Origin: Papaver somniferum
Taxonomy: Eukaryota; Streptophyta; Magnoliopsida; Ranunculales; Papaveraceae
Assembly: GCF_003573695.1 (NCBI RefSeq)
Contig: NC_039360.1
Location: 125,512,336 to 125,576,335, forward strand
Length of the DNA: 64,000 bases
Direction of reading: 5' to 3'
Below are positions 34,101 to 44,576 of this stretch, one piece after another. Positions within the stretch are counted from its first letter, which is position 1. The number at the start of each line of letters is the position of its first letter. The notes beneath the pieces are model-generated. The model was not told the DNA's origin, searched no databases, and saw nothing but the letters and a program-made list of their open reading frames with translations. The translations under genes were made by a program, and so were the position numbers.

Positions 34101-35759
34101 TCTGAAACAAGAAGGGAAAGATTTTTAATCATTCTAAAAACAGTGCGAAGCATTGGGTGACCCAATCTTTGATGCCATAGAGGAACTGTATTGGATAGTA
34201 GAGCAGCTGGTGTTGTATGTGGAATCTCTCGAACAACATCAAAGACATAAAGCCCATTCTTAAGTCTGCCTTGCAAAAGGGTTGTCCCCGACCGGATTTC
34301 CTTCACAAAAAAGAAATTGCATAGAATTCAAGGAAAACGTTATTATCTTTGCAAAATTTAGAGACCGAAAGTAAGTTGGTCTTTATTTGAGGGACATGGA
34401 GAATATTGTTTAACTGAAATGATCTGTTATTATGAGAAAAGGAAGCATTACCAATATTTTTGACATGGAAAGCCTCACCATTTCCTATGCGCATTTGTTC
34501 AGTGTCATCGTACTCATGCCGAATATTGAGATTGTTGAGATTTGCAGTCAGGTGATGAGTTGCACCTATATCAGTCACCCAGTTGTTATCAGCAGGACCA
34601 ACAGGGAGAGCCAAGTATGCAGCTGGCTGTTTGTTGTTGTTGTTGTCCACTTTGTTACGAAACCAGCAGAATCGAGCATCATGATTCTTGCGTTTGCAGA
34701 TCTCACAAGGAACTTCACCTTGATACAAGTTTCTAGGATGACGGTTGGATTGATTTTGTGGACGATTGTTTGGATATCTCCTTTGATCTTGCTTCTGAAA
34801 TGGTCTGGAGTTTGATGAGGCAGAAACATTGGCTAGCGGTTGTTGCAATACGGCTAACTGTTGTTCAAGACGGAGATCAAATGAAATCAGATGATCTTGA
34901 AAAGTATCCATGTCGATCTTGTCGACTGTGCTTAAGGCTGTGACAATGGAGTCATAAGCCTGATCTAGTCCAGCTAGAATTGATTCCTGCATATCTTCTT
35001 CAGAGAGAGGTTTTCCAGATGCTGCAAGTGCATCAAACAGTTTCTTAGTTTTTGAGAAATAATCTTGCATTGAGTTGTTACCTTTGCGAAGACTGTGTAG
35101 TTGTCTTTTCAGGTTCATTTGATGAGCTTTGGTTTTTGGTGCATATCTCCTTTGAAGGGCTTCCCATACAGCTTGTGATGTTGAGAGACCTACAACTCGA
35201 CCTAATACACCTTCAGATAAAGAGGAAAGGATCCACCCTAAGAGTATTTGGTCTTGTTCCTCATATTTTGCATAAGCAGGATTAGGAGTTGGTTGTGCAC
35301 CTTCTTCAGTAGCAGGTATGGTTTTTGCTGGTTTTTCCATTGTACCATCAACAAAACCTTGTAATTTGTAACCTTTGAGAAGAGGTTTGAATTGTGTCAC
35401 CCATAGGAGATAGTTGTTGTCATTGAGTTTGACACTGATCAGATGGTGGATGTGTATTTGATGAAGTGTTGAAGTTTCAGCCATGGTGAAAGATAAGAAG
35501 CGTGAGTTTTGGATCTTTAGACTCGATACCAAGCTAGGACAAGATGTTTTGGTGAAATGTTCCACACTTGATATTGTGGATTCTCATTCAATATAAAGAG
35601 CCGTATATGTATATTATTACAAAAGATATTGCAAGATTGTATACCAAAAATACAAGATTGACAGACATTAGAATGTCAACATAATATGACAGTTATAGCT
35701 TAGAAGGATACAACTGTAGTTACTGCTTTGAATGAGTGAGGATAGTTGTATCCTTAACA
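31132..35759 (-). mobile_element. complete Ty1/copia element (4,628 bp) in the PMEI-like gene
   Basis: Target duplication TGTTG at 31127-31131 and 35760-35764. LTRs are 31132-31358 (227 bp) and 35532-35759 (228 bp), differing at about ten positions. On the minus strand the 5' LTR is followed by TGGTATCGAGTC (about 35520-35531), a tRNA-iMet-type primer site, and the 3' LTR is preceded by the purine tract TTGAGGGAGGA. The LTR starts TGTTAAGGAT but ends CTAGCT, not CA, at the 5' copy. Confidence 0.88.
31380..35484 (-). pseudogene. copia Gag-Pol of the PMEI insertion, multiply broken
   Basis: Starts MAETSTLHQIHIHHLISVKL. Gag has the UBN2/DUF4219-type core (WILSSLSEGVL, SMQDYFSKTKKLFDALAA) and a complete CCHC knuckle (CEICKRKNHDARFC). 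The protease motif is TDIGATHH instead of DSGATHH, so the catalytic triad is altered. A one-base slip in a T-run near 34306 breaks the frame before GAG-pre-integrase (HQRLGHP). Integrase follows (DLWVSPH, FQSDNGGEF, SAQNGIAEKR). Stops occur at 33032, 32579, in DVYM, in LNK-IYGLKQAPR, and at 31490. RT has YVDDIIITG, and RNase H has STSGYCIYFGNNLVSW. The RT and RNase H motifs suggest an Ale/Retrofit-like lineage (inference). Confidence 0.85.
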
Positions 35760-35998
35760 TGTTGTTTGCTTAATGGACCAAAATCTAAACCAAACTCGTC
35801 AAATCCATCTTTGCAAGTACCTGCCCATATCCTCGCAACACCCACACCAAGAGCACCCTCGTAATCTTTATCTTTAAATGCTTCCATGGCGTCTTGAACT
35901 GTATCAAAAGCTCTAGAATAACAAAATATACAATCCCCTAGTGATCTTCTGACTGTCGGTTCTACTTTTCCATCCTTTAAAAGGCGTTTAATATATAT

Positions 35999-36673
35999 TG
36001 TTGGAAATATTGACAACAATTAAAAAAATACTGTGAAAAATACTTAGCTCGAACCAATGGTTGATTTCTGATGCAGCAGCAAATTGTCACAGAATAATAG
36101 AGGCACGTATGATATACGCTGTCCTAAAGACAATATTCGCCGGCTACTCCTCTTGTAAAGAGATGCTATAGCCGTATCAACGAGATGCCTCCAGGATACA
36201 ACTATCGTTAGCGTTCCTCATTGTAGCATACAAGAGAACACCCTTAGAACTTGGCAGCAATGATTAACAAAACTTAAAACATAGAAAACTGGGTAGTAAC
36301 TGTTTACAGAGAACAAAGGAGCAGAAGAAGAGATATTTATCTGTTGTGTGTAATTGAGCTGAAAACTCCTCTCTTATATAGTGTTCAAGAAAAATTTGGA
36401 CGTTAGAAATAATGGAATAAGATTCCCATGCGTATGACAAAAGAGGGACAGAGATTCTCACTTTGTCAGGAAAACAGTCACTCAGAAAACTGTGTAAAAG
36501 AAAAGGCTGTAAAGCTGCTGACTAGAAGACTGTGTAAAGTGAAAGTTTTAGTATATGTGGGACTATTCTTTTATCAATTCAAAAGAAAAAACAACTAGTG
36601 GGCAATAGGTCTAGGGATCAAAACATAGTCCATGCATATTTGGTTTAATATAAAAAACCCGTTTTTTCTAACA
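35999..36673 (-). repeat. solo LTR (675 bp) in the PMEI-like gene
   Basis: Target duplication TATAT at 35994-35998 and 36674-36678. On the minus strand it starts TGTTAGAAAA and ends TTTCCAACA. It is a diverged relative of the LTRs of the 2.6-24.2 kb array: shared are the segments around GCCAAGTTCTAAGGGT, TTGTATCCTGGAGG and TCTTTAGGACAGCG. It has no internal region, so it arose by LTR-LTR recombination after insertion. Confidence 0.85.
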
Positions 36674-37100
36674 TATATGCTAACATTAGTCGCATTGGTG
36701 GAACATAGCTCCATTGATATTAAAGCAAGTCCAAAAATATCTGAAGTTTTGCTCATAGGATTGGCTTTCAGAGATGAAATACAAAAGTCATATTTTGGGT
36801 CGCCGTAACTATGCGCTGATATATTCTTACATAAATCACTGATCATGGCTCCTGTATCTCCATTCACACCATACAAGTTGAGAACAAGAAAAACATGGAG
36901 GAGTGATGAAACCAGGGAAATTGATAAGACTGACTGGTTCACCATCGTTCTTGTTTTGGATCTCAATTTAATGAGATTCTATGACATTTATAGAGCAAAA
37001 CATGCAACAATAAATTCTTGAGATTTTGAGAATAATAGTATTTTGGTATTAATGAAATATCCTTCCAATACAAGAAGGTAATGTGGAGTAGAACATGCAG

Positions 37101-37240
37101 CAATAAGGTGGGGCCTAGTTATTTAACGGCTAGGATCGTATTTCAAATCATTCCGCATCAGTTTTTTGATGCGTTGGGTGATATCCAACCCAAAAAACCA
37201 TCAGATTTTATTACTTGAAAAATACAGAGATTTGGGGATT
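37101..37240 (+). repeat. 140-bp direct repeat, copy A
   Basis: About 90% identical to 38272-38412 by eye, starting CAATAAGGTGGGG and ending GAGATTTGGGGATT. Copy B sits just upstream of the F-box start. Copy A is followed by unrelated sequence and then the retroposon at 37.35 kb. Confidence 0.75.
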
Positions 37241-37348
37241 AACTAACTTTGGGGAACCTCATATCTTATTTATAAAAAATAAAAATAAAGACGTATTATG
37301 TGTATGTTACACAAGTTACGCTTAAATCAATATAGTAATGCATTAACT

Positions 37349-38032
37349 AACTACGCTTTCTCTCTCCCCTTCTCTCTCGTAAACACAGGGGAAAAAAAGA
37401 AACTACTTTCTTCAAATTTTAGATCCTTGATTTACCCGGTTTTGGTTTGGTTTTTCAGATCAACCGGGAAGATCGAGTTTGTTTACTTGTATAGATTTAT
37501 CTTCCAATAAAAGAAATTGTTTCTAAACATTTTTTTATGATTTTTTATCGGTTCTGATGGTTTCACAATACTATCAAGACTTGTATTCTTATTGTATTAT
37601 TAGGGTTTTCTGGTGGATTTGCATCATCATCAAGCATGTTATGGAGGAAGACGATCTACTTTGTCAGATATGGAGATCGTTTGTGAAGAAATTAATTTGG
37701 GCGTATTACTTACCTTTTGTGGAAGCATCTAATACCCATGATGATCAGGAAACAAATTGGTTTGAAACCATTATAAGGATATTCAATCCTTCAACGGGCT
37801 GCAGAAGTTTAATTCGATTTTCACATCTTGTTTCTTTAAGTTTCAAATGTAAATCATGTACTATATGTGTTGTCTTGTTTCTTGATGTAATTGATCATGA
37901 TCAAACAGGAGGGTGTGTCTATCTGCCACCTCTTCTATGTAATCCTTCAAACCTCAATTTGAATGAGGTAGTTAATGAATAAATTTTAGGGGCTTTTCAA
38001 AGCCCCTTCTTCCATCAAAATAAATAAATAAA
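37349..38032 (+). mobile_element. 684-bp poly(A)-type retroposon with 3' hairpin
   Basis: Target duplication of 16 bases with one mismatch (TAGTAATGCATTAACT 37333-37348; TAGTAATGCAATAACT 38033-38048). It ends in ATCAAAATAAATAAATAAA. A perfect inverted repeat, AGGGGCTTT (37988-37996) and AAAGCCCCT (37999-38007), lies just before the tail. It begins pyrimidine-rich (CTTTCTCTCTCCCC). An internal frame (37557-37982) reads 141 codons but I recognise nothing in it. The architecture and size match the element at 57.58 kb. Confidence 0.65.
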
Positions 38033-38271
38033 TAGTAATGCAATAACTGGATGTTTAATTCTTATTTGTACAATTTATAATCAAATTTCAACTGCCTGGT
38101 CGAATCAGTTGAAATTTCATATGTCCTCAAATTTCATATGTACAATTTACAATCAAATTTCAACAGCCTGATTCCAGTAGTATCGTAACCCGGCCAGAAG
38201 TAGTGTTCTTTTTTTTCATAAAGCAAGCTGCTGGGATTGGATCCGAGGTTTCGACGTAAAATTCCTACCAC

Positions 38272-38412
38272 CAATAAGGTAGGGACTAGTTATTTAACGG
38301 ATAGGATCGTATTTCAAATCATTCTGCATCAGTTTTTTGATGCGTTGGTGTGATATCAAACCCAAAAAACCATCAGATTTTATTACTTGGAAAATACAAA
38401 GATTTGGGGATT
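38272..38412 (+). repeat. 140-bp direct repeat, copy B (F-box leader)
   Basis: Second copy of 37101-37240, immediately upstream of the F-box pseudogene ATG (38452). It is probably the original promoter/leader segment, with copy A the duplicate, though the direction is not proven. Confidence 0.7.
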
Positions 38413-38908
38413 TTTCTTCTATCAGTTTTTGGATCTCAGATCGACCGGGGAATGGCTTCTCCAACTTCTATCATCTACTCATCACTAACATAGGATATAT
38501 TGATTGAGATCTTTTCTTATCTTCCTCTGAATTCAATCTATAAGTTGAAATGTCTCTCCAAGGTATGGTTGTATAACCTCTCAGACTCTAATTTCATGAT
38601 TAAATGGTTCTAGATCAATAACAAGTCTCTACCATGGATACAATATTATTCAATTTTTGATAAAGATGATGATGAAAACTGTGTGAAATCTAAGTTCGCA
38701 TATCCTGATTCACACTCAGATTTTATGTCTATAAATGAACATTTGTTCTCCCTTAAATTTCTAAAAAATAAAAAACCATTTGAACTATACCCGTCAGGTT
38801 CTTGTAATGGTTTGGTACTCTGTATTTCACGTATTGCAGATGAGTTTAGGTATCATGTCTGTAATCCTCTAACTCAGACATGGGTTTTGTTAAGATATGG
38901 TCAAGATA

Positions 38909-41447
38909 TGATATATCTTGACATTATTGTGTCTGTTATTTGGTTGTAACTGCATATATATTCTTTCTGTATATATCCTAGATATTGTTAGGTGTATCTT
39001 TTATTTGCCTTATCTAGTTGTTAGGTGTATCTTTTATTTGCCTTATCTAGTTGTGTAAATATGTATAAATCAGGATTTTGCCTATCAATGAAGATACAGA
39101 GAATTATTCTCACAACTACATTAGAATCTATATGCTCATGTTTATCATGGCATCAGAGCTAGGAAAGATCTGAGAACCAGTTTCCGCTGCAATACAATCC
39201 ATAGAAAATACAACCCAGAGAAAACATAGTAATCATGTCAAGAGAAGATTCTCAACCTATCACTGTCCGTTTTGATGGAACCAATTACAATCACTGGTCA
39301 TTTCTCATGAGGATTTTTCTTAAAGGAAAGAGTATGTGGAAGTATGTCGATGGTATAGAAAAGAAACCTACAACAAGCAGTTCTGTTGAAAAAGGGAAAG
39401 AAAATGAAACACAGAAAAAGGATCCAAAAGAAGAATGGGAGATTAACAATCACAGGATTCTCACTTGGATTGGAAACACAGCCATTCCTTCCATAAGCAT
39501 GCAACTCACAAGTTTTGAGGTAGCCAAAGATGCATGGGATTTTCTTTCGAAAAGGTACACCCAAATCAACTTTGCTCAGAGGTATAAACTCGAACAAGAT
39601 ATTAGATCTATGAAACAATCGCATGATCAGTCTATTTCTGTTTTTCATTATGAGATGTCTTTAATCTGGAATCAATTAGCACTCATGGAACCAATATGGA
39701 CCGTAGATTTGGAATTGTGGCAGAAGTATAGAGAGGAAACACGTTTAGTTCAGTTTCTAATGGCTTTGCGTGATGATTTTGAGTCTGTTAGGGCATCAAT
39801 CCTTCATCGTTCACCTCTTCCCACGGTGGAAGTTGCTTTGTCTAAACTTATTACAGAAGAAACAACGAAAAGAATCACACCGGAGATATCAGGAGTATTT
39901 GTTGTGCCCTCACGATCCAACCCTAACAATTTTCCAAGAAACTCAAATGCTCAAGTGCAACGTGATATGTCTCAAGTACAGTGTCATAACTTCAAGACCT
40001 TTGGACACTTTGCAAGGAACTGCAATCTCCCATCGGACAATACATCACCTACTGCCACAATACCTGACACACCCACAACACAGTGTGGGTATTGTAAGGA
40101 ATTTGGTCACTCATCTAGATTCTGCACCTCACCAACCTCAAGAAACATGAGAAGAATCAATGCTAATGGAGGAAACAAATTCAATACACCTACCAGATTT
40201 ACGGAAGCTCCAGTTTCATCTGCAACAGATCCATATGCAACATCGACAACCTCATCTGCATTAGTTGTACCTGGTGGTGGTTCAGCACCAAACCTTAAGG
40301 ATATTCAAGAGATGATTAAACAAGCACTCTCAATTGGTAACAACCCTACAGCTGCATCTTCCTTCTCTATCTCCTCAGGTATTTATTCAACAAAATGGTT
40401 TTTCGACTCAGGAGCATCAAACCACATGACTTTTAATCAAATCTTTTTTGAAAGTCTTCATCCTGTCATCACCCCTAAGATTCATACTGCTGATGGATCA
40501 ACAGTAACTGCAAGTCATATAGGCTTGGTCAACAATTCAAATAACTTCTATGTACCAGATGTGCTTCTTGTTCCAAATATTACAATGAATCTTATTTCAG
40601 TTGATCAACTGTGTGATCAAGGTTATAACACATATTGTTTTCCTTTTGGTTGTGCTATACAGGATCTCAAAACCGGGAAGATAGTTGGGATAGGCCGTAG
40701 AGTTGGTCGATTGTATCTCCTTCAATCTCTTGCTCTCTCACCGGAATCTAAAAGTCATGTTGTAGCTGCTACTCCCACTGCACCTGTGTCAATATCTCCC
40801 TTCATGTCTTGGCATTCTAGGTTAGGTCATGTTTCCTTTTCTCGTCTTTCATATATGATCAATAAGGGTTTACTAGGAGATACTCGGTTAGATAAAGAAC
40901 CAAATTGTATCTCTTGTAAACTGGAAAACAACCAGCTCTTTCTTTTAATCTTAGCACTTCTTTCTCAACTGAACCTTTTGCTCTTATACATTCTGATGTC
41001 TGGGGTAAATCTCCAATTATGTCAAAGGGAGGTGCTTTGTATTATGTTAGTTTTATTGATTATTATTCGCGTTATACATGGGTATATCTATTCAGCTCTA
41101 GAGCAGATTTTCTTAAGTTATATGTTGATTTCTCAACCATGATAAAAACTCAGTTTGGTAAAGTGATCAAATTTTTTCGTGCTGATCAAGGAGGGGAATT
41201 GCATTATTGTGTATATCTTGACATTATTGTGTCTGTTATTTGGTTGTAATTGCATATATATTCTTTCTGTATATATCCTAGATTTGGTTAGGTGTATATT
41301 TTATTTGCCTTATCTAGTTGTTAGGTGTATCTTTTATTTGCCTTATCTAGTTGTGTAAACATGTATCAACCAGGCTTTTGCCTATCAATGAAGATACAAA
41401 GAATTATTCTCACAACTACATTAGAATCTCTATGCTCATGTTTATCA
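38909..41447 (+). mobile_element. internally deleted Ty1/copia element (RT/RNase H absent)
   Basis: LTRs 38909-39147 (239 bp) and 41210-41447 (238 bp) start TG(A/T)ATATCTTGACA and end TTTATCA. The left LTR is followed by TGGCATCAGAGC, a tRNA-iMet primer site. Each LTR has an internal tandem copy of TTAGGTGTATCTTTTATTTG. The interior jumps from the integrase core (RADQGGEL) directly into the 3' LTR, so the rest of integrase, RT, RNase H and the purine tract are gone. The left flank is AGATA; the right side is fused to a TRIM, so no matching target duplication is visible. Confidence 0.82.
39235..41206 (+). pseudogene. copia Gag, protease and partial integrase
   Basis: Gag starts MSREDSQPITVRFDGTNYNHW and has the UBN2-like core (TWIGNTAIPSISMQL...AWDFLSKRY). 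Two knuckles follow: CHNFKTFGHFARNC, where the second cysteine is replaced by phenylalanine, and an intact CGYCKEFGHSSRFC. The protease motif FFDSGASNHM is intact. GAG-pre-integrase has WHSRLGHVSF...CISCK. A frameshift near 40925 moves integrase (HSDVWG, FIDYYSRYTWVYL, FRADQGGE) into another frame (41019-41206). Gag-protease is open for about 560 codons, unusually intact for this window. Confidence 0.82.
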
Positions 41448-41860
41448 GTTAAAATAGTACCACATCGCCTAGGGAAACCTAGGTCCCATGCTTAATAAGC
41501 CTTGGGCAATCCTAGCCTTGCAGGCCGGTTTTCGAGGTTAGTTAGGCCCGAGGATTTCTAACATGGTATCAGAGCCAGACCCCACTCAACGTTACCCGTG
41601 TCCATCAGTCATCAGTGTGCCCGTGGTTTCCGTACCACTCAGTATTCCCGCCAGTGTGCGTCCGTGGTTTCCGTAACCACTCAAGTATCCCGCCAGTGTG
41701 CTTCCGTGCTACTCCGTCAGTATATCCCTAGTCGTTGAGGGGGGTGTTAAAATAGTATCACATCGCCTAGGGCAACCTAGGTCCCATGCTTAATAAGCCT
41801 TGACAATCCTAACCTTGCAAGCCGGTTTTCGAGGTTAGTTAGGCCCGAGGATTTCTAACA
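41447..41860 (+). mobile_element. TRIM (miniature LTR retrotransposon, 414 bp)
   Basis: Terminal repeats 41447-41563 and 41745-41860 (TGTTAAAATAGTA...TTTCTAACA, about 116 bp). The first is followed at once by TGGTATCAGAGCCAGAC (tRNA-iMet primer site) and the second is preceded by GAGGGGGG (purine tract). The 180-bp interior has a repeated CCCGCCAGTGTG motif and no coding capacity. The left repeat has lost its first T and is fused to the copia LTR end without host DNA between them. Confidence 0.85.
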
Positions 41861-42638
41861 GGTTTCACTTCCATCACCACTTGGTTCCCAGATTAAATTT
41901 TTGGATATTAATCGTATCTTTTTTGAGTATTCATCATCATCGGTCGCCAGTTGTTTTAAGGTTGTACACATCCCTAAATTTCATGAGCCTTGGAAGAAAT
42001 TTGTTATTGATTTATATTCTTCTGATTCGGGCGTATGGGAAAGTTTTCAAGTTTCGTCTGATGAAAATGTCGTGTGGCCATTGTCTGCTTTTGATAAAGC
42101 AGTTATCCTTAGTGGTGTTTTGTTTTGGATTGAAGGAGGGCATAGAATGTTAGTTTATAATCTCAATCAGAATAATAAAAGTGACGGACATCTATGTAGT
42201 TTGATTAATTTTCCACATATGGGTGCTGAATATAGTGACTCCCGTAGTTGTATTGGGGAGTCAGAAGGTTGGCTCTGTTACGCCAGAGCTAGAATTACAG
42301 CAAGCAGAATGACTGTGAGTGTCTGGGTGCTCAATGAAGTCAACTGGAAAATATTGCACAAGGATATTTTAGTAGGTGGTATCTCTGCAGAAGTGCTTTC
42401 TCGGATAGGTAAAGTTGCACTTATCAAAGTTTTAGGTTTCAGTCCGGTAGACCGAAATGTTGTTTTGCTCGGTTGCAAGAACTGGGTTTTGGGGTTTAAT
42501 ATCAAAACCAGAAGCTTTGAAGAGCTCTGCTTGGATACCAGACGTGTAGATAGTGCAATGTTGATGTTTCAGTCGTTTGTGCTAAAGCCAATGCCAACAG
42601 TACTTCCACTTCCCTTTTGGACAGACACTCAGAAGTGA

Positions 42639-44046
42639 TCTTTGCACTTCATACTGAAGTACTCATTCGTCTCTTTTTAGCTATCTTTAATCTTTCTATT
42701 TCTATATTCAAGAACTCAATGATGAACGCCTTAAATGCATTAGATTTCCTTTCGGATCCAAGGATATCAGATTCAAGATGTAATATCTCAATAGACAAAA
42801 GTATGAAGACAGTGCAAGGTTTAGTAGGAAACTCATTTGTAATAAAAAACTTAATTGACGAACTCTATGCCTTGGATACACTAGATTTTCTTCTGAACCC
42901 TTACGATATCAAGATGATTCTCGGTTTTCTGCTTAATGTTCTTAACTTGATGTGTTTAGGGAAGTCACTCCGCCACTTTATGTCTAGACACTTTCAGTAT
43001 TTGCGATTACAGCAAGCAAACTATTTATTTGGTGTCTCTGTATCTGTTAAACTGTTTTCAACTTTCTGAATTTTGTGACCAGATTCTATCTTTCGAACTT
43101 CCTTTAATCTCTGTGTGGTGAGCAGGAGGTAGGAGGTTGAATTAGTCACCCATTACATCTTGCACAAGTGTAGGTATATCAGTTGATGTTTCTTACGGAG
43201 CCTTTTTACCTTCCTTCCAATCTTTCCCTTGTCCATGTGCCTTTGATTAGGAATCTAGGATTTGTGTCTTTTCCTTTCATTCTATTCTTATTGTATTTGA
43301 TGTAATATCTGTTAAGTTTCGCAGTACACTGTTTCTCTACTTTCTGAATTTTATGATCAGTTTCTATCTTTATAGAGTTTTCTTAATAGACTGCAAAAAG
43401 TTGACAGCAATTCTCAAATTTGGAAAAACATAATTTTTATTTCAACCACTGACAGCAAACGACAATACAAGTTCCAAATGTACAATGTCACAAAGGTGTT
43501 CCATGACATCCATGTTTTAAATTGAAACTTAAAACGCAGAGAAGGTGGTAATCTTCTTTGGCAATATGCATCTGCCGATGGTTTCAAACTGGAGATGTTA
43601 ATTTCTTTGATACCCGCGATTTCAAGTTGGAGTGTTAAATTAACCGTATGGTAGTATAGAAACAGTTCATGTGTTCTGTAATAGCATCTTTTCTGCATAC
43701 CACACCCATATAAATCAACGACTAACAAAGCTTAATCACTGTCACACATACACTTCGTGCGTCACTTATATCTCCAACAGCTAATAAGTGTAACGTAACA
43801 TTTTTTCCATTAAACAAACAGAAAACCTCTTTTATAAGAAGAGGATTCTTACCTACAAGCTCAACAAGTAACTACACCAAAAAGCAAATATAACCTCCCC
43901 ACCCGGATATCAACGAGTTTCAAAACTCAACTCACGTCATTGATATCATTACCCAATAACACTTTACCACTGTACGACAGCGATATAAGTGATAACTGTA
44001 ATATGACCGATATAACTAAAAACATTCCGACGAATTTGGTCTTGGC
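42639..44046. other. no gene supported
   Basis: 1.4 kb between the F-box stop and the ankyrin-PGG stop. A 150-codon frame (42617-43069) is leucine/isoleucine-rich with no recognisable domain and overlaps the F-box 3' end; I treat it as chance. No repeats or RNA signals were recognised. Confidence 0.5.
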
Positions 44047-44576
44047 TCAATTCTCCTTCTCTTTCTTAACTTTTTGCTTTCTGATATGAAACCTCTGTTT
44101 CCATAATATCCTAGGGTTGTATGTAGAAAATACCATTTCAACAAACAATGGAAACTGCAAGAATAAAAACAAGAGAACAGGAACACTACCACATAATGAT
44201 AGTAGAACAGGAGCCCAGCCGAATTGTTCACCAAGAAGTAAAACTAAGGCTGCACCAAACGCTATCAATAACGTTGCCAGAGATATAAAAAGAGTTGCCA
44301 GACCTAGTATCAGTTTTTGTGGCAAGGATTTGAGAAAATCCTGTTCGGCATACCTGGATGTTAATATAGATAACAACATAAGTACTGATGTGACAGAGGA
44401 GAATAGAGCTAGAGTATCTGCTGCCACAAAGACCATAAAGGAGTTCTTGCCCAAGAAAACTGGAGTGCCCTTGTTACTGCCTTCACTTAAATTACCTCCT
44501 GGTACAGTAAAAGCAGCTACAAAGGCTACTGTAGCAGTGAGGGTGCCTACTAGCATGCACGATGCCGATGTAACAT

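Larger units (their letters stand above)
31048..36945 (-). pseudogene. PMEI / invertase-inhibitor-like gene, disrupted by two LTR insertions
   Basis: Three coding blocks: 36945-36674, 35993-35760 and 31126-31048. Dropping the two insertions and one copy of each target duplication gives an uninterrupted frame of 585 bases (194 residues). The ATG at 36945 is preferred over an in-frame TTG upstream because a signal peptide follows directly (hydrophobic LVSSLLHVFLVLNLY). The four cysteines expected of the PMEI four-helix fold are present: ISDLC...YDFC, then GDCIFC and the segment after it. The C-terminus (FIQLVTISFGIIRKIL) resembles the last helix of the family. Proteins of this fold inhibit pectin methylesterase or invertase in the cell wall; which one cannot be told from sequence. 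There is no other lesion in the coding blocks. Confidence 0.8.
38452..42638 (+). pseudogene. F-box (FBA-type) protein, split by retrotransposons
   Basis: The N-terminal block 38452-38908 has the F-box core (DILIEIFSYLPLNSIYKLKCLSKVW) and the segment GSCNGLVLC...VCNPLTQTWVLL. The C-terminal block 41862-42638 has SCFKVVHIPKFHEPWKKFVIDLYSSDSGVWESF and VLFWIEGGHRMLVYNLNQNN, typical of plant F-box-associated kelch-like domains; such proteins recruit substrates to SCF E3 ligases. Two in-frame TAG codons interrupt the first block (one right after SSLT at about 38491, one after IKWF at about 38609). Some residues between WVLLRYGQ and VSLPSPLGSQ are probably missing. The C-terminal block has no stops until 42636. 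Confidence 0.75.

Noticed and set aside
42617..43069. 150-codon frame downstream of the F-box block
   Set aside because: Starts inside the F-box C-terminus in another frame, and has no domain or splice support.
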